Below, piece by piece: positions 8,898-20,526 of a stretch of DNA of 61,815 nt. Below the pieces are notes generated by a model. That model did not search any database and was not told where the DNA came from. It saw only the letters and a list, made by a program, of their open reading frames with translations. The position numbers were made by a program, and so were the translations under genes. The stretch's first letter is position 1. The number at the start of each line of letters is the position of its first letter. Location: assembly GCA_022844005.1 (NCBI GenBank), contig JALHMN010000003.1, positions 1 through 61,815 of the forward strand, given 5' to 3'. Origin of the DNA: a bacterium (GTDB lineage: Bacteria > Pseudomonadota > Alphaproteobacteria > Ferrovibrionales > Ferrovibrionaceae).

Positions 8898-10229
8898 ATG
8901 GACGTGGTGATGATCGGAACGGGTTATGTCGGGCTGGTGTCCGGCGCCTGTTTCTCCGAATTCGGGCATGACGTCATTTGCGTCGACAAGGACGCGACGA
9001 AGATCGAGAGCCTGAAGCGCGGCGAAATCCCGATTTACGAACCCGGCCTCGATACGCTGGTGGCGCGGAACGTGGCTGCCGGCCGGCTCAGCTTCACCAC
9101 CGACCTGAACCAGGCGATCCGGAAGGCGGAAGCGGTCTTCATCGCCGTCGGCACACCCTCCCGCCGCGGCGATGGCGAAGCCGATCTCACCTATGTCTAT
9201 GCCGCGGCGAAGGAGATCGCCGAGGCGCTGGACCACTATGCGGTGATCGTCACCAAGTCGACCGTGCCGGTCGGTACCGGTCGGCAGGTGAAGCGCATCC
9301 TGGACGAGGCCAATCCGAAGCTCGGCCTCGACATCGCCTCCAACCCGGAGTTCCTGCGCGAAGGTTCCGCGATCGAGGATTTCATGCGTCCCGACCGTGT
9401 CGTCGTCGGCGCCGAGACCGAGCGGGCGAAGACGGTCATGCGGAATCTCTATCGGCCGCTGTTCCTGCTCGAGACGCCGGTGATGTTCACCGCGCTCGAG
9501 ACATCCGAGCTGATCAAGTACGCCGCCAATACCTTCCTCGCCACCAAGATCACCTTCATCAACGAGATCGCCAACCTGTGCGAAAAGGTCGGTGCCAATG
9601 TCGACGACGTGGCGCGCGGCATCGGCCTGGACGGGCGCATCGGCAAGAAGTTCCTGCATGCCGGCCCCGGTTACGGCGGCTCCTGCTTCCCGAAGGATAC
9701 GCGCGCCCTGGTCGGCACCGCCCGCAAGGTCGGCGCGCCCATCCGCATCGTCGAGGAAGTGGTCGCCATCAACGATGCGCGCAAGCGCGAGATGGCCGAG
9801 CGCATCATCGACATCTTCGACGGCAATGTCGCCGGCAGGACCGTCGCCGTGCTGGGCCTGACCTTCAAGCCCAATACCGACGACATGCGCGAGAGCCCCA
9901 GCCTCGACATCATCCCGGTCCTCGTCGGCAAGGGCGCTGTCGTCCGCGCCTATGACCCGGAGGGGATGAAGGAGGCCCGCAAGATGATGCCCCACATCAC
10001 ATATTGCGAGGACGCCTATGACGCGATCAAAGGCGCCGACTGCGTGGCGATTGTCACCGAATGGAACCAGTTCCGTGCATTGAACCTCGAGCGGCTGAAA
10101 AGCCTGACCAAGCGCCCGCTGATGGTGGATTTCCGCAACGTCTACAAGCCCGCCGACATGGCCGAAGCGGGCATCGAGTATCACTGTATCGGTCGCCCCT
10201 ACATTCCCCCTGTCGGTGCCCCCAAATGA
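8898..10229 (+). CDS. ugd: UDP-glucose 6-dehydrogenase
   Basis: A 443-residue enzyme that oxidises UDP-glucose to UDP-glucuronate with 2 NAD+. The N-terminus '[19 protein letters not shown]' is the NAD Rossmann loop. '[11 protein letters not shown]' and '[15 protein letters not shown]' follow. The catalytic Cys lies in '[16 protein letters not shown]' near residue 260. The C-terminal domain begins '[20 protein letters not shown]'. It lies directly downstream of galU and overlaps the next gene by an ATGA junction, so supply of UDP-glucuronate is the likely purpose of the operon. Confidence 0.94.
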   Translation: MDVVMIGTGYVGLVSGACFSEFGHDVICVDKDATKIESLKRGEIPIYEPGLDTLVARNVAAGRLSFTTDLNQAIRKAEAVFIAVGTPSRRGDGEADLTYVYAAAKEIAEALDHYAVIVTKSTVPVGTGRQVKRILDEANPKLGLDIASNPEFLREGSAIEDFMRPDRVVVGAETERAKTVMRNLYRPLFLLETPVMFTALETSELIKYAANTFLATKITFINEIANLCEKVGANVDDVARGIGLDGRIGKKFLHAGPGYGGSCFPKDTRALVGTARKVGAPIRIVEEVVAINDARKREMAERIIDIFDGNVAGRTVAVLGLTFKPNTDDMRESPSLDIIPVLVGKGAVVRAYDPEGMKEARKMMPHITYCEDAYDAIKGADCVAIVTEWNQFRALNLERLKSLTKRPLMVDFRNVYKPADMAEAGIEYHCIGRPYIPPVGAPK

Positions 10230-11626
10230 GCAAGCCCTACGCCTTTCACCACACCGTGCTCCGCGAATACGACATCCGCGGCATCGTCGGCGAGACCCTG
10301 GGCGAGGCCGATGCGGAGGCGATCGGGCAAGCCTTCGCCACCATCGTCCTGCGGGGCGGCGGCAAGCGGGTCGCGGTGGCGCGCGACGGGCGCCTTTCCT
10401 CCCCCACCCTGGAAGCGGCGGTGGTGCGGGGGCTGGTTGCGGCGGGCGCCGAAGCGGTTCGCGTCGGGCTGGGGCCGACGCCGATGCTCTATTTCGCCGT
10501 GCATCACCTGAAGGCCGATGCAGGCATCATGATCACCGGGTCGCACAATCCGCCGACCCACAACGGCTTCAAGATGATGCTGGGGAAGAAGCCGTTCTTC
10601 GGCGAGGACATCCGCGAGATCGGCACCATTGCCGCGGCCGGCGCCTTTACCGAGGGCCAGGGGTCGGTAGGCGATGAATCGGTCTTCGAAGCCTATATCG
10701 ACCGGCTGGTGCAGGACTATATCCCCGGCCGTGACCTGAAGATCGCCTGGGATGCCGGCAACGGCGCCCCCGGCGAGGCGATGGCGGCACTCGCCGCCCG
10801 CCTGCCCGGCACGCATATCCTGTTGAACGAGGAGATCGACGGAACCTTCCCGAACCATCACCCGGACCCGACGGTGCCCGAGAATCTGGTTCAGCTTCAG
10901 GAGGCGGTGGCCAAGAACAAGTGCGATCTCGGCTTCGCCTTCGATGGCGATGGCGACCGCATCGGCGTCGTCGATGGCGAGGGCGGCATCCTCTGGGGCG
11001 ACCAGATCCTGGCGTTGCTCGCGAGCGAGGTGCTGGCCGAGCACCCCGGCGCCACCATCATCGCCGATGTGAAGGCAAGCCAGGTCCTGTTCGACGAGAT
11101 CGCCCGTCTGGGCGGCAAGCCGCTGATGTGGAAGACGGGCCACTCTCTGATCAAGGCGAAGATGGCCGAGATCGGCAGCCCCCTCGCCGGCGAGATGAGC
11201 GGGCATATCTTCTATGGCCACAGGTTCTACGGCCACGACGACGGTCTTTATGTCGCCGTGCGCATGGCCAGCATCATCGCGCGGGCCGGCTACTCGGCCG
11301 CGGAGTTCCGCCGGAAGCTCCCCAAATTCATGAACACCCCGGAACTGCGGTTCGATTGTGCCGAGGAGCGCAAGTTCGAGGTGGTGAAGGAGGTCGCGGC
11401 GCGACTGGCCCGGACCGGTGCCGACGTGCAGGCCGTCGACGGCGTGCGAGTCAATTCCGCCGATGGCTGGTGGCTGTTGCGCGCGTCGAACACCCAGGCC
11501 GTTCTGGTCGCCAGATGCGAATCCCGCACCGAGGCCGGACTGGAACGCCTGAAGGCGACCCTGGCCGCCCAGTTGAAGGCCAGTGGGATCGATCTGCCCG
11601 ACGGATCAACGCCGCACGGGCACTAG
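10226..11626 (+). CDS. Phosphomannomutase/phosphoglucomutase
   Basis: A 466-residue alpha-D-phosphohexomutase of the AlgC/ManB type interconverting hexose-6- and hexose-1-phosphates. '[15 protein letters not shown]' marks the N-terminus. The phosphoserine loop is '[15 protein letters not shown]' near residue 105. The metal-binding loop is '[14 protein letters not shown]' and the sugar-specificity segment is '[19 protein letters not shown]'. The C-terminal phosphate-binding part is '[20 protein letters not shown]'. The ATG overlaps the stop of ugd (ATGA). Its last 21 bases overlap the convergent MFS gene tail to tail. It feeds GalU with glucose-1-phosphate and possibly supplies mannose-1-phosphate. 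Confidence 0.92.
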   Translation: MSKPYAFHHTVLREYDIRGIVGETLGEADAEAIGQAFATIVLRGGGKRVAVARDGRLSSPTLEAAVVRGLVAAGAEAVRVGLGPTPMLYFAVHHLKADAGIMITGSHNPPTHNGFKMMLGKKPFFGEDIREIGTIAAAGAFTEGQGSVGDESVFEAYIDRLVQDYIPGRDLKIAWDAGNGAPGEAMAALAARLPGTHILLNEEIDGTFPNHHPDPTVPENLVQLQEAVAKNKCDLGFAFDGDGDRIGVVDGEGGILWGDQILALLASEVLAEHPGATIIADVKASQVLFDEIARLGGKPLMWKTGHSLIKAKMAEIGSPLAGEMSGHIFYGHRFYGHDDGLYVAVRMASIIARAGYSAAEFRRKLPKFMNTPELRFDCAEERKFEVVKEVAARLARTGADVQAVDGVRVNSADGWWLLRASNTQAVLVARCESRTEAGLERLKATLAAQLKASGIDLPDGSTPHGH

Positions 11627-12853
11627 CGACCACAACAGCGCGACCACCTGCAGTCCGAGCAGTATCCCGAAGGCCGCCTGATAGCCCTCGGCCGGATAGC
11701 GGCCGTCGATCGGCGTCCAGAAATCCAGGATCCAGCCGATCGCGAACTGGGTGAGGAAAGCGCAGCCGAAGATGAAGACGTTGAGGGCCGTGTTCGACCG
11801 TCCGGAATACTCGGCCGGGAAATAGCCCGACAGGATCGGGAAGGCGAAGGCCGACGCGTTGCCGATCAGGCCGAACATGATCCATGGAATGCTGGAATTC
11901 GGGAAAAGCTGAAAGGCGATCACCGCATTGACCGCGAGCAACGCGATGAGCCCGATCCGCATCGACTGGATCAAGGGCACGCCGCGGCGGCTCATCACAT
12001 CTGCGAAGACGCCGTTGACGAAGAAGCCGGCGGTCAGGGCGGCGGCAAGAAAGAATAGTTGGCGGGCCACGTCGGCTCGGTCCAGGAGGGCGACATCCCG
12101 CAGCCAGGGCCCGGCCCACAATCCCTGTACCGCCATCCCGGCTCCCATGGTCAGGAAGGCAACCGGTGCCAGGCGCCAGAACACCGGGTCGCGGTAGATC
12201 CGAACCAGTCCGTCCACTTGCTGACGGAAGCCGGCCGCCGTTGTCGGCTGTTCCTTCTCCGGCACGGCGAAGAAGATCACCATCGAGGTGACGACGCTGA
12301 GCACCGCAAGCCCGAGGAAGAGCTCGCGCCAGTCGATCAGATGCAGCAGCAGCTCGACTGGTTCTGTCGCGACCAGCGCGCCTGCGCCGCCCATGGTCAT
12401 GAAGATGCCGTTGATCAGCGGCCAGCGCTCCTGTGGAAACCACAAGGTGATCGCCTTCAGGGAAGCCATCAGCCCGCCGCAGACACCTACACCGATCAGC
12501 GCCCGTGCCAGCGCCAGGCCGTTGCGGGACTCTGCGAAGGCGAAGCAGAGCGCGCCGATTGAGGATATGAGGATGAGACCCGCCTGCATGCGGCGCGGGC
12601 CGAAGCGATCGAGGCCAAGGCCGAGCGGCAGCTGCATGGCGGCATAGGTGAGAAAATAGGCCGAGGCGAGCAGGCCGAGATCGGTCGCCGCGAGGCCCAC
12701 CTCGGCAATCAGGTTCGGAGCGATGACCGCGGTAACGCTCCGATACAGATAGGAAAGGAAGAATCCGAGCCCGAACGGCAGCAACACCGTGGCGACGAGG
12801 CGTATGAGCGGCGGCGGACCCGCCGGCCCGGCCGCTGTCGGCGTTTCCTCCAT
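11606..12853 (-). CDS. MFS transporter, substrate unknown
   Basis: A 415-residue membrane carrier with twelve predicted helices, starting [12 protein letters not shown] and then '[20 protein letters not shown]'. The MFS signature loop is '[15 protein letters not shown]'. ATG 12853 is chosen because the frame upstream runs over the divergent psuG gene and shows no protein character. It overlaps the end of the phosphohexomutase gene by 21 bases. It shares a short divergent promoter region (48 bases) with psuG. Substrate not inferable; nucleoside-related cargo would fit the neighbour but is speculation. Confidence 0.85.
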   Translation of the reverse strand: MEETPTAAGPAGPPPLIRLVATVLLPFGLGFFLSYLYRSVTAVIAPNLIAEVGLAATDLGLLASAYFLTYAAMQLPLGLGLDRFGPRRMQAGLILISSIGALCFAFAESRNGLALARALIGVGVCGGLMASLKAITLWFPQERWPLINGIFMTMGGAGALVATEPVELLLHLIDWRELFLGLAVLSVVTSMVIFFAVPEKEQPTTAAGFRQQVDGLVRIYRDPVFWRLAPVAFLTMGAGMAVQGLWAGPWLRDVALLDRADVARQLFFLAAALTAGFFVNGVFADVMSRRGVPLIQSMRIGLIALLAVNAVIAFQLFPNSSIPWIMFGLIGNASAFAFPILSGYFPAEYSGRSNTALNVFIFGCAFLTQFAIGWILDFWTPIDGRYPAEGYQAAFGILLGLQVVALLWSLVPVRR

Positions 12854-12901
12854 GCGCTCATGATAGCTGCCGCCTCGACGGGGGAGAAGGTATGCTTGCG
12901 C

Positions 12902-13813
<912 letters not shown>

Positions 13814-13819
<6 letters not shown>

Positions 13820-14989
13820 GGTAACGACCAGGCAATCCACGCCCTTGGTCTTGAGCACGCGACAGGTTTCCCGCGCTCCGTCCTGCGTCAACCCGCCGAT
13901 GCGCGCGCGGTAGAACTTCTTCTTGCCCTCGGACTGATCGACCACGATGCGGTTGTCGCTGAGCGACGGAAGCAGGCTGGCCACGCGCCTCGCCTCGCTC
14001 TCGGCCGCTTGCGACCGGACGAAGGCCCCCACCTGGACGCCGTAGCCCGAACCGCGCTCGCTCGTCGCGGCATGCGCCGACGACACGGGGTTCAGTGCCT
14101 GCAGGGCACGCTTCACGCCTTTGCCCACTGCGTCCCGGTCGGCGTCGACCATCATGGTCGGCGGCGAGGAGTGCGGCCGGCCGTTGAACCCAGCATCCAT
14201 GATCCGAACCATCTCGCGATCACGCAGCGCCGCGGTGTTGCCGCCGAAGACGACACCGACAAGCCGTTTGCCGTCGCGCGTGGCGGAAGCGACGAGGTTG
14301 AAGCCGCTGGCGTTGATGAAGCCGGTCTTGATGCCGTCCATGCCCTCGTAGGCATTCAGCAGCCGGTTGTGGTTGGCATGCACCACGCCGTCGAAGGCGA
14401 ATTCGGAACGCGAAAAATAGCTGTAGCGCCGCTTGTGGTCGCGCAGCATGGCGAGCCCGAGCGTCGCCATGTCGCGCGCCGTCGTCTGTTGCAGGCGGTC
14501 GGGCAGGCCCGAGGCGTTGCGGAAGGTCGTGCGGCTCATCCCCAGTTGGCGGGCCTTGACGGTCATTTCCCGGGCAAACTCCGCCTCGGTTCCGGCGATG
14601 GCCTCGGCCAGCACGACCGCAACGTCGTTTGCGGATTTCGTCACGAGGCCCAGGATCGCGTCCTCCACCCGGATGGTTTCCCCCACGGCGAGACCGAACT
14701 TGGAGGGTTGCTGCCGGGTGGCGAGCACCGAAGTCTTGATACGCTGATCGAGCCGCAATGCGCCCTGGTCGAGCGCGTCGAAAACCAGGTACAGGGTCAT
14801 GATCTTGGTCAGCGACGCGGGATAGCGCAGTTCATCCGCGTTCGCCTGATGCAATACGGCCCCGGAACCGGCTTCGACCAGGATCGAGGCCGTCCGGTTC
14901 GATTGAGAAGCCGACTTTTGCTTCGGCTTGGCGTCCGCCGTCGAAATGGCAAAGAACAAGATCGTTAATATCGTCACGATCCTTGCCAT
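13814..14989 (-). CDS. D-alanyl-D-alanine carboxypeptidase (PBP5/6 type, S11) with C-terminal SPOR domain
   Basis: A 391-residue periplasmic peptidoglycan enzyme. Start ATG 14989 gives a signal peptide (MARIVTILTILFFAISTADA). The three serine-transferase motifs are present: SLTK ('YPASLTKIM', near residue 62), SAN ('KSANDVAVVL') and KTG ('GIKTGFINASG'). Residues about 315-391 form a SPOR domain ('YGVQVGAFVRSQAAESEARR' and 'FYRARIGG'), which binds denuded glycan at division sites. That suggests the carboxypeptidase is targeted to the septum. Canonical DacA has instead a C-terminal beta domain and membrane helix. The combination is known in alphaproteobacteria. Convergent with psuG. Confidence 0.9.
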
Positions 14990-15235
14990 GCCGCTGCGCC
15001 CCCTTGCCGAATACATGCCACTTGGCCAGCAGCGTCCAGATGTCCGACGCGATGACCGATAGGCGTTGACCATATTGTCGCCAGAGTCGCGTGTCCAGCA
15101 AAGTCTCGCTGATTCTATTAAGGATTTGCTCAAGATTCGCATGACGCAAATCCCATCCGCCAACGCCCCTATTGAAACGTTATTTGCCGTCCGCATTTGC
15201 GCTATGGGTGATCCCAATAGACACAGGAGCGCGTG

Positions 15236-15925
15236 ATGATACGGCAGAGCCGGTTTCTGTTTCCTTTCCTCGCCGTCCTGGCGATCGCCGCCTGCCAATC
15301 CGCCGGGCCGGAGGACAATGCGATCCTGCGAAGCTTCAAGTGGTACAGCTACCTGGGCGGCGATGACATCAGGGAAACCTGCGCGGCGGGCGGGCTCGAC
15401 CGCCTGCGCTTCGTCTACAATGGAATCTGGCACGAACAGGTGCGCACCTACGACATCGTGGCGGTCGGTCCCGGCGCGCGCCAGGAGTCCAGGGTGCTCG
15501 GCCAGGGCAACATCGCGAGCATTGACCTTCTGGATCCGTTCGGCGTCTGGCGCGGCCCACGGGTGGACACGACGCTCGATGCCGCCGCTTTCGCCACCCT
15601 CCGCGCGGCCTTCGACCGCGCCCATGCCGGAGCTCGCCTGAAGTCCGGCGGCTATCTCAGATCGGACAGCTACTATTGGGTGGCAGCCGAATGTCGTGCC
15701 GGCCGGTACCGCTTCGCCGCCTGGACGACCGACGAAACAGACGTGAACGCCCTCTCCTTCGTTGCCCCCCTGCTACGCCAGGATCTGACCGAGGTGCCGT
15801 TTCGCCGTGCGGCCAACCCGCCTCAGGGGCCGTTCCGCGACTACGATCCGATGACCACCTATCCGCATTTCCGGCTCCAGATCGACGAAACCGGCATCCC
15901 TGTCGGCCCCAGGGTGCGCGGCTAG
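15236..15925 (+). CDS. Putative lipoprotein of unknown function
   Basis: 229 residues beginning with a signal sequence ending in the lipobox 'AIAAC' (Cys near residue 22), so it is predicted to be lipid-anchored. ATG 15236 sits six bases after AGGAG; a GTG one codon upstream is too close to it. The mature part is rich in Tyr, Trp and Arg ('FKWYSYLGGDDIRETC', 'SDSYYWVAAECRAGRYRFAAW') with no repeats or catalytic motif that I recognise. Two further Cys at 'IRETCAAGG' and 'AECRAG' could form a disulfide. It is divergent from the carboxypeptidase gene, so an envelope role is plausible but unproven. Confidence 0.7.
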   Translation: MIRQSRFLFPFLAVLAIAACQSAGPEDNAILRSFKWYSYLGGDDIRETCAAGGLDRLRFVYNGIWHEQVRTYDIVAVGPGARQESRVLGQGNIASIDLLDPFGVWRGPRVDTTLDAAAFATLRAAFDRAHAGARLKSGGYLRSDSYYWVAAECRAGRYRFAAWTTDETDVNALSFVAPLLRQDLTEVPFRRAANPPQGPFRDYDPMTTYPHFRLQIDETGIPVGPRVRG

Positions 15926-15976
15926 GCTTTTTCCGCCGACTTATATTGCGGCGCACCATTTTTCTGCCTCGGGCCA

Positions 15977-16023
15977 TTGACAATGCGCACCGGAACGAGC
16001 ATATCGCCGATTGTGCACCGCAA
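15977..16023 (+). promoter_or_regulatory. Promoter and PhaR-like operator of the first phasin gene
   Basis: TTGACA (15977-15982), 17-base spacer, CATATC (16000-16005). TTGTGCACCGCAA (16011-16023) lies at the expected transcription start. TGC-rich dyads of this sort are bound by the PHA regulator PhaR in Paracoccus; identity here is inferred. Confidence 0.5.
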
Positions 16024-16067
16024 CATAACGGCCCGATGAGTGGCCGCGGCAATAGGAGATGCCTCAA

Positions 16068-16523
16068 ATGACGTCAGCACTTCCCAAGGGCTTCGAATTC
16101 TTCACCCAGACCGGCATGGATGCCGCCCACAAGGCGATGGCATTCGGACAGAGCCGTTTCAGCAGCCTCAACAAGAGCGTTGACGAGGCGCAGGCCTTCG
16201 GTCGCGAGACCGTCGAGGCCCTGGTCGCCTCCGCCACCGTTGCCGCCGAGGGCGTCGAGGAGTTGAACGCCGAGATCCTGAACTTCGGCAAGGCCCAGGT
16301 CGACAGCGGCATGGCCGCGGTCAAGACGCTGATGACCGCGCGCACGCCGCAGGAGTTCTTCGCCGCCCAGAGCGCTTTCGCCAAGTCGGCGCTGGACGCC
16401 TTTCTGGCCCAGTCGACCAAGGTCGGCGAGATCGGTGCCCGTCTGGCGCAGAGCACGGCCGAACCGCTCAATGCCCGCATGCAGGCCAGCGTCGACAAAC
16501 TGATCCGCCCGCTATCCGCCTGA
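16068..16523 (+). CDS. Phasin family protein (polyhydroxyalkanoate granule-associated)
   Basis: 151 residues, almost wholly helical and Ala-rich, with the phasin-2 pattern. 'FGRETVEALVASATVAAEGVEELNAEIL' is followed by 'MTARTPQEFFAAQSAFAKSALDAFLAQSTKVGEIGARLAQSTAEPLNARM'. Phasins coat PHA granules and regulate granule size. ATG 16068 is preferred to ATG 16059 because AGGAG (16054-16058) abuts the latter. It is followed by an intrinsic terminator and then a paralogous phasin, so the two are probably transcribed separately. No PHA synthase or depolymerase is in the window. Confidence 0.88.
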   Translation: MTSALPKGFEFFTQTGMDAAHKAMAFGQSRFSSLNKSVDEAQAFGRETVEALVASATVAAEGVEELNAEILNFGKAQVDSGMAAVKTLMTARTPQEFFAAQSAFAKSALDAFLAQSTKVGEIGARLAQSTAEPLNARMQASVDKLIRPLSA

Positions 16524-16562
16524 AACAGCAGCACCCCGCGCTGCGTCGCAGCAGCGGAATTG

Positions 16563-16590
16563 AAGTCCGGCCGGTTGTGCGGGCTTTTTT
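16563..16590 (+). terminator. Intrinsic terminator after the first phasin gene
   Basis: AAGTCCG (16563-16569) pairs with CGGGCTT (16580-16586), one G-T pair, followed by a run of Ts. It is 40 bases past the stop codon. Confidence 0.6.
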
Positions 16591-16592
16591 CC

Positions 16593-16667
16593 TGGTGCAC
16601 TGCAGCAAAACCCCTTGACGCAAGGCGAGAGCATGCTTAAATTCTGATCATGCTGCAGCGCAACATG
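16593..16667 (+). promoter_or_regulatory. Promoter and paired PhaR-like operators of the second phasin gene
   Basis: TTGACG (16615-16620), 17 bases, TAAATT (16638-16643). One near-palindromic site, TGGTGCACTGCAGCA (16594-16608), lies upstream. A second TGC-rich site, TGCTGCAGCGCAA, follows from 16651, at about +1. The first is nearly identical to TTGCTGCACTGCAGCAA at 25428. Confidence 0.55.
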
Positions 16668-16730
16668 CGGGCGGCCCCCACAATCAGACCACGCCGAAAT
16701 CAAAGTCAACCAGACGCGGAGAATAGAACC

Positions 16731-17231
16731 ATGGCTACCAAGATGAAGGCCGAAGCGACCAAGATTGCCACCGACGCCCAGATCGTCGGCAAGGATGCGA
16801 TGAACGCCGCGATGAAGGCGGGCGAAGAGGCGGCCACCAAGGCCTTCTCGATGAGCAAGGAAAAGTTCGAGGCGGCGACCAAGAGCTTCGGCGACATCGC
16901 CCAATTCAACCAGGAGACCGTCGAGATCGTCGTACAGACCTCGACCAAGACCGCGAAGGCCGTCGAGGCACTGAATGCCGAGGTTCTCGCCTTCTCGAAG
17001 GCCCAGCTCGACAGCACCGTCGCCGCCGCCAAGGCCGCGATGACCTGCAAGACGCTGAAGGAACTGGTCGATCTGCAGACCGGCTTCTTCAAGGACTCGG
17101 TCGAGACCTACGTGAAGGAAGCGACCAAGTTCGGCGAACTCAGCCAGAAGATCTCCCAGGAGGCTTTCGAGCCGATCGGCGCGCGCATGAAGCTGGCCGT
17201 CGAGAAGTTCGCGAAGCCCCTCGCCGCTTGA
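16731..17231 (+). CDS. Phasin family protein (second copy)
   Basis: 166 residues, Lys/Ala-rich and helical, starting MATKMKAEATKIATDAQIVG. The phasin core 'FGDIAQFNQETVEIVVQTSTKTAKAVEALNAEVLAFSKAQLD' is followed by 'KTLKELVDLQTGFFKDSVETYVKEATKFGEL'. It parallels the neighbouring phasin closely enough to suggest an old duplication. ATG 16731 follows GGAGAAT. It is flanked by its own promoter with PhaR-like sites and by a strong terminator at 17312, so it is a one-gene unit. Confidence 0.9.
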   Translation: MATKMKAEATKIATDAQIVGKDAMNAAMKAGEEAATKAFSMSKEKFEAATKSFGDIAQFNQETVEIVVQTSTKTAKAVEALNAEVLAFSKAQLDSTVAAAKAAMTCKTLKELVDLQTGFFKDSVETYVKEATKFGELSQKISQEAFEPIGARMKLAVEKFAKPLAA

Positions 17232-17311
17232 ACCACGGGCGTCTGATCTTACGTTCGGAGTGGTCTGGAGTTTCCTCCTCTCTCGATTTTCCTCGATAGT
17301 GGTGGCGTTGG

Positions 17312-17338
17312 GAGCCCGGCCGTAAGGCCGGGCTCTTT
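17312..17338 (+). terminator. Strong intrinsic terminator after the second phasin gene
   Basis: GAGCCCGGCC (17312-17321) and GGCCGGGCTC (17326-17335) make a perfect 10-bp stem with a GTAA tetraloop, followed by TTT. Confidence 0.85.
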
Positions 17339-17447
17339 GCATTTTGACCGCCCCTTTGATCTGCTGGGTATGGCAATCGGTAGGGTTTGTCCGATATTCT
17401 ACGGGCCGGCATGGGCCGCTCCGGAGTTGGCGTCAGGGTTCGTCGGG

Positions 17448-17774
17448 ATGAGCGAGGAAAGACGGGACGGAGATACGGGCACGGGGACGGGTGTCGTCAC
17501 CCGCACGCGCCCGAAGACGAAGAAGCCGCCCCTCTACAAGGTGCTGCTTCTGAACGACGACTACACCCCCATGGAATTCGTGGTCCACGTGCTCGAGCGG
17601 TTCTTCAACAAGAACCGCGAGGAAGCCACCGAGATCATGCTGCACGTTCATCAGAAGGGCATCGGCGTCTGCGGCGTCTTCACCTACGAGGTGGCCGAGA
17701 CCAAGGTGGCCCAGGTGATCGACCTCGCCCGTCAGAACCAGCACCCGCTGCAATGCACGATGGAGCGCGAATAG
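17448..17774 (+). CDS. clpS: ATP-dependent Clp protease adaptor ClpS
   Basis: 108 residues. The first 30 are a flexible acidic/Thr-rich tail, and the rest is the ClpS fold. The signature is '[24 protein letters not shown]', whose Asn-Asp-Asp and Met residues line the N-degron pocket, with '[21 protein letters not shown]' following. ClpS delivers proteins with destabilising N-terminal residues to ClpAP. ATG 17448 gives the usual family length. Directly upstream of clpA on the same strand (45 bases), the normal arrangement. Confidence 0.95.
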   Translation: MSEERRDGDTGTGTGVVTRTRPKTKKPPLYKVLLLNDDYTPMEFVVHVLERFFNKNREEATEIMLHVHQKGIGVCGVFTYEVAETKVAQVIDLARQNQHPLQCTMERE

Positions 17775-17818
17775 CCGTCCGCCTACCCTGTCCCTTCAGC
17801 GTCTGAGGAGTGGCCCGC

Positions 17819-20194
17819 TTGCCCGGATTTTCCCGCAACCTCGAACAGACCCTTCACCGGGCCCTCGCCCTCGCCACAGCCAGGCGGCACGAATTCGCGA
17901 CGCTGGAACACCTGCTCCTGGCGCTGGTCGACGACACCGATGCCATCGCCGTGCTCAAGGCGTGCAACGTCGACATCGAACGCCTGCGCACCCGTGTCAC
18001 CAAGTTCGTCGACGAGGACCTGCGCGACCTGGCGCTCGACCGCCGCGAGGAGGCGAAGCCGACACTCTCCTTCCAGCGTGCCGTCCAGCGCGCCCTCTTC
18101 CACGTGCAGTCCTCCGGTCGCGAGGAAGTGACCGGCGCCAACGTGCTGGTAGCGATCTTCTCGGAACGCGAGAGCCACGCCGTCTACTTCCTGCAGGAAC
18201 AGGACATGTCGCGGTTGGATGCCATCAGCTTCATCAGCCACGGCATCGCGAAGTCGCCGGGCCGCGGCGAGAGCCGCCCGGTTCGCGGCGTCGACAACGA
18301 GGGTCCCACCGCCAACGGCGGCGGCGGTGGCGAGAAGCCGGCCCCGGGCCAGGGCGGACCGGCGGGTCAAGGCCAGCAGAAGAACCAGGACGCGCTCGCC
18401 AACTATTGCGTCAACCTCAACGAGAAGGCCAAGGCCGGCAAGATCGACCCGCTGATCGGGCGCGAGCAGGAGATCGAGCGCACCATCCAGATCCTGTGCC
18501 GGCGATCGAAGAACAATCCGCTCTTCGTGGGCGATCCCGGCGTCGGCAAGACCGCCATCGCCGAGGGCCTCGGCCGGCGCATCGTGCTGGGCGAGGTGCC
18601 GGAAGTGCTGCGGAACGCCACCATCTATGCGCTCGACATGGGCGCCCTTCTCGCCGGCACGCGCTATCGCGGCGATTTCGAGGAGCGGCTGAAGGCCGTC
18701 GTCTCCGAGCTCGAGGCGATCAAGGGTGCCATCCTCTTCATCGACGAGATCCACACGGTGATCGGTGCCGGCGCCACCTCGGGCGGCGCCATGGATGCCT
18801 CGAACCTCCTGAAGCCGGCGCTCGCCTCGGGCGCCATCCGCTGCATCGGCTCGACCACCTACAAGGAGTTCCGCTCCTACATCGAGAAGGACCGCGCGCT
18901 CTTGCGCCGGTTCCAGAAGATCGACGTGAACGAGCCGACGATCGAGGACGCGATCAAGATCGTGCGCGGCCTGAAGCCTTATTACGAGGAATTCCACAAG
19001 GTCCGCTATACCGGCGAGGCGATCCGCGCCGCGGTCGAACTATCGGCGAAATACATCAACGACAGGAAGCTACCCGACAAGGCGATCGACGTTATCGACG
19101 AAGTGGGCGCGGCCGAGATGCTGAAGCCGGAAAGCCGCCGGCGGAAGACTATCAGCGTCAGGGAGATCGAGGGCATCGTTGCGAAGATCGCCCGCATCCC
19201 GCCGAAGAGCGTCTCCAAGCGCGATACCGAAGCCCTGCGCACCATCGAGACCGACCTGAAGCAGGCCGTGTTCGGTCAGGACAAGGCGCTGATCGCACTC
19301 TCCGCCGCGGTGAAGCTCGCCCGCGCGGGCTTGCGCGAACCCGAGAAGCCGATCGGCTGCTACCTCTTCTCCGGCCCCACCGGCGTCGGCAAGACGGAAG
19401 CAGCGCGCCAGCTCGCCCTCACCATGGGCATGGAGCTGATCCGCTTCGACATGTCGGAATACATGGAGCGGCATTCGGTCTCGCGGCTGATCGGCGCGCC
19501 GCCCGGCTATGTCGGCTTCGACCAGGGCGGCCAGCTCACCGACAAGGTCGACCAGCACCCGCATTGCGTGCTGCTGCTGGACGAGATCGAGAAGGCGCAT
19601 CCCGATCTCTTCAACATCCTCTTGCAGGTGATGGACCACGGGAAGCTCACCGACCATCACGGCAAGACGGTCGATTTCCGCAATGTGGTCCTGATCATGA
19701 CCACCAATGCGGGCGCCACTGAATCGGCCAAGAACGCCATCGGCTTCGGCCGCGGCCTGAAGGACGGCGAGGACGAGGAGGCGATCAAGAAGCTGTTCAC
19801 GCCGGAATTCCGCAACCGGCTGGACGCGGTGATCGGCTTCGACGCGCTGTCGCCCGATGTCATCGCCCGCGTGGTCGACAAGTTCGTCCTCCAACTGGAA
19901 GCCCAGCTCTCCGACCGCAATGTCACCATCGCGCTCACCGACGAGGCCCGCACCTGGCTCGCCGAACGCGGCTACGACAAGGCCTTCGGCGCGCGTCCCC
20001 TCGGCCGGGTGATCCAGGAGCACATCAAGAAGGCGCTGGCCGACGAACTCCTCTTCGGCCGCCTGACCAAGGGCGGTCATGTGAAGGTGCGGGTCGAGAA
20101 CGGCAAGCTCGCCTTCGACATCGAGAAGACCGACGCTCCACACAAAGCCGAGGATCCGGAAGCCGATACCACGGCGGAAGAGGCGGTCGGGTGA
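17819..20194 (+). CDS. clpA: ATP-dependent Clp protease ATP-binding subunit ClpA
   Basis: A 791-residue AAA+ unfoldase that feeds ClpP. The Clp N domain (about residues 1-140, where ClpS docks) is followed by a Gly/Pro-rich linker ('[18 protein letters not shown]'). AAA1 has '[10 protein letters not shown]' and 'LFIDEIHT'; AAA2 has 'GPTGVGKTE' and '[10 protein letters not shown]'. The ClpP-contact loop reads IGF ('[10 protein letters not shown]') where E. coli has IGL. The start is taken as TTG 17819 (protein [16 protein letters not shown]). GAGGAG at 17805-17810 is eight bases upstream of it but overlaps the alternative GTG at 17810. A short acidic tail ends the protein. clpP is not in the window. 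Confidence 0.95.
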   Translation: MPGFSRNLEQTLHRALALATARRHEFATLEHLLLALVDDTDAIAVLKACNVDIERLRTRVTKFVDEDLRDLALDRREEAKPTLSFQRAVQRALFHVQSSGREEVTGANVLVAIFSERESHAVYFLQEQDMSRLDAISFISHGIAKSPGRGESRPVRGVDNEGPTANGGGGGEKPAPGQGGPAGQGQQKNQDALANYCVNLNEKAKAGKIDPLIGREQEIERTIQILCRRSKNNPLFVGDPGVGKTAIAEGLGRRIVLGEVPEVLRNATIYALDMGALLAGTRYRGDFEERLKAVVSELEAIKGAILFIDEIHTVIGAGATSGGAMDASNLLKPALASGAIRCIGSTTYKEFRSYIEKDRALLRRFQKIDVNEPTIEDAIKIVRGLKPYYEEFHKVRYTGEAIRAAVELSAKYINDRKLPDKAIDVIDEVGAAEMLKPESRRRKTISVREIEGIVAKIARIPPKSVSKRDTEALRTIETDLKQAVFGQDKALIALSAAVKLARAGLREPEKPIGCYLFSGPTGVGKTEAARQLALTMGMELIRFDMSEYMERHSVSRLIGAPPGYVGFDQGGQLTDKVDQHPHCVLLLDEIEKAHPDLFNILLQVMDHGKLTDHHGKTVDFRNVVLIMTTNAGATESAKNAIGFGRGLKDGEDEEAIKKLFTPEFRNRLDAVIGFDALSPDVIARVVDKFVLQLEAQLSDRNVTIALTDEARTWLAERGYDKAFGARPLGRVIQEHIKKALADELLFGRLTKGGHVKVRVENGKLAFDIEKTDAPHKAEDPEADTTAEEAVG

Positions 20195-20223
20195 CAGTGT
20201 GGGATTCGAAGTAGGAAGCTTGC

Positions 20224-20526
20224 ATGCGCCGTGACGAGGCATTGAGACAGCTGCGACAAAACCGGGAGCGGCTCGCCGCTCTCGGTGTCGTTCATGCCTA
20301 TCTGTTCGGTTCGGTCGCGCGCGACACCGCGGCCCCGGAAAGCGATATCGATGTCGTGGTCGATGCCGAAGGCGGGGAGCCGCTCGGGCTTTTTCGACTG
20401 GCGCGGGTCGCGGACGAGTTGGAACGCATCCTGGAACGCCCCGTCGATGTCATATCGAAAGCGGGGTTGGTCCATACGGTCGGTTTGCAGCGGCGCGTGA
20501 CGCCCGACCTCGTCAATGCCTTCTGA
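20224..20526 (+). CDS. mntA: MNT-domain nucleotidyltransferase, antitoxin of a MNT/HEPN pair
   Basis: 100 residues with the minimal nucleotidyltransferase signature GSX10DXD: 'YLFGSVARDTAAPESDIDVVVD', residues about 27-48. A third acidic residue lies in 'RPVDVIS'. In characterised MntA-HepT (type VII) systems this protein adds AMP groups to a Tyr of the HEPN ribonuclease and so silences it. The stop overlaps the start of the HEPN gene by 11 bases (ATGCCTTCTGA), typical of the pair. The antitoxin looks intact while the toxin frame is broken. Confidence 0.85.
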   Translation: MRRDEALRQLRQNRERLAALGVVHAYLFGSVARDTAAPESDIDVVVDAEGGEPLGLFRLARVADELERILERPVDVISKAGLVHTVGLQRRVTPDLVNAF

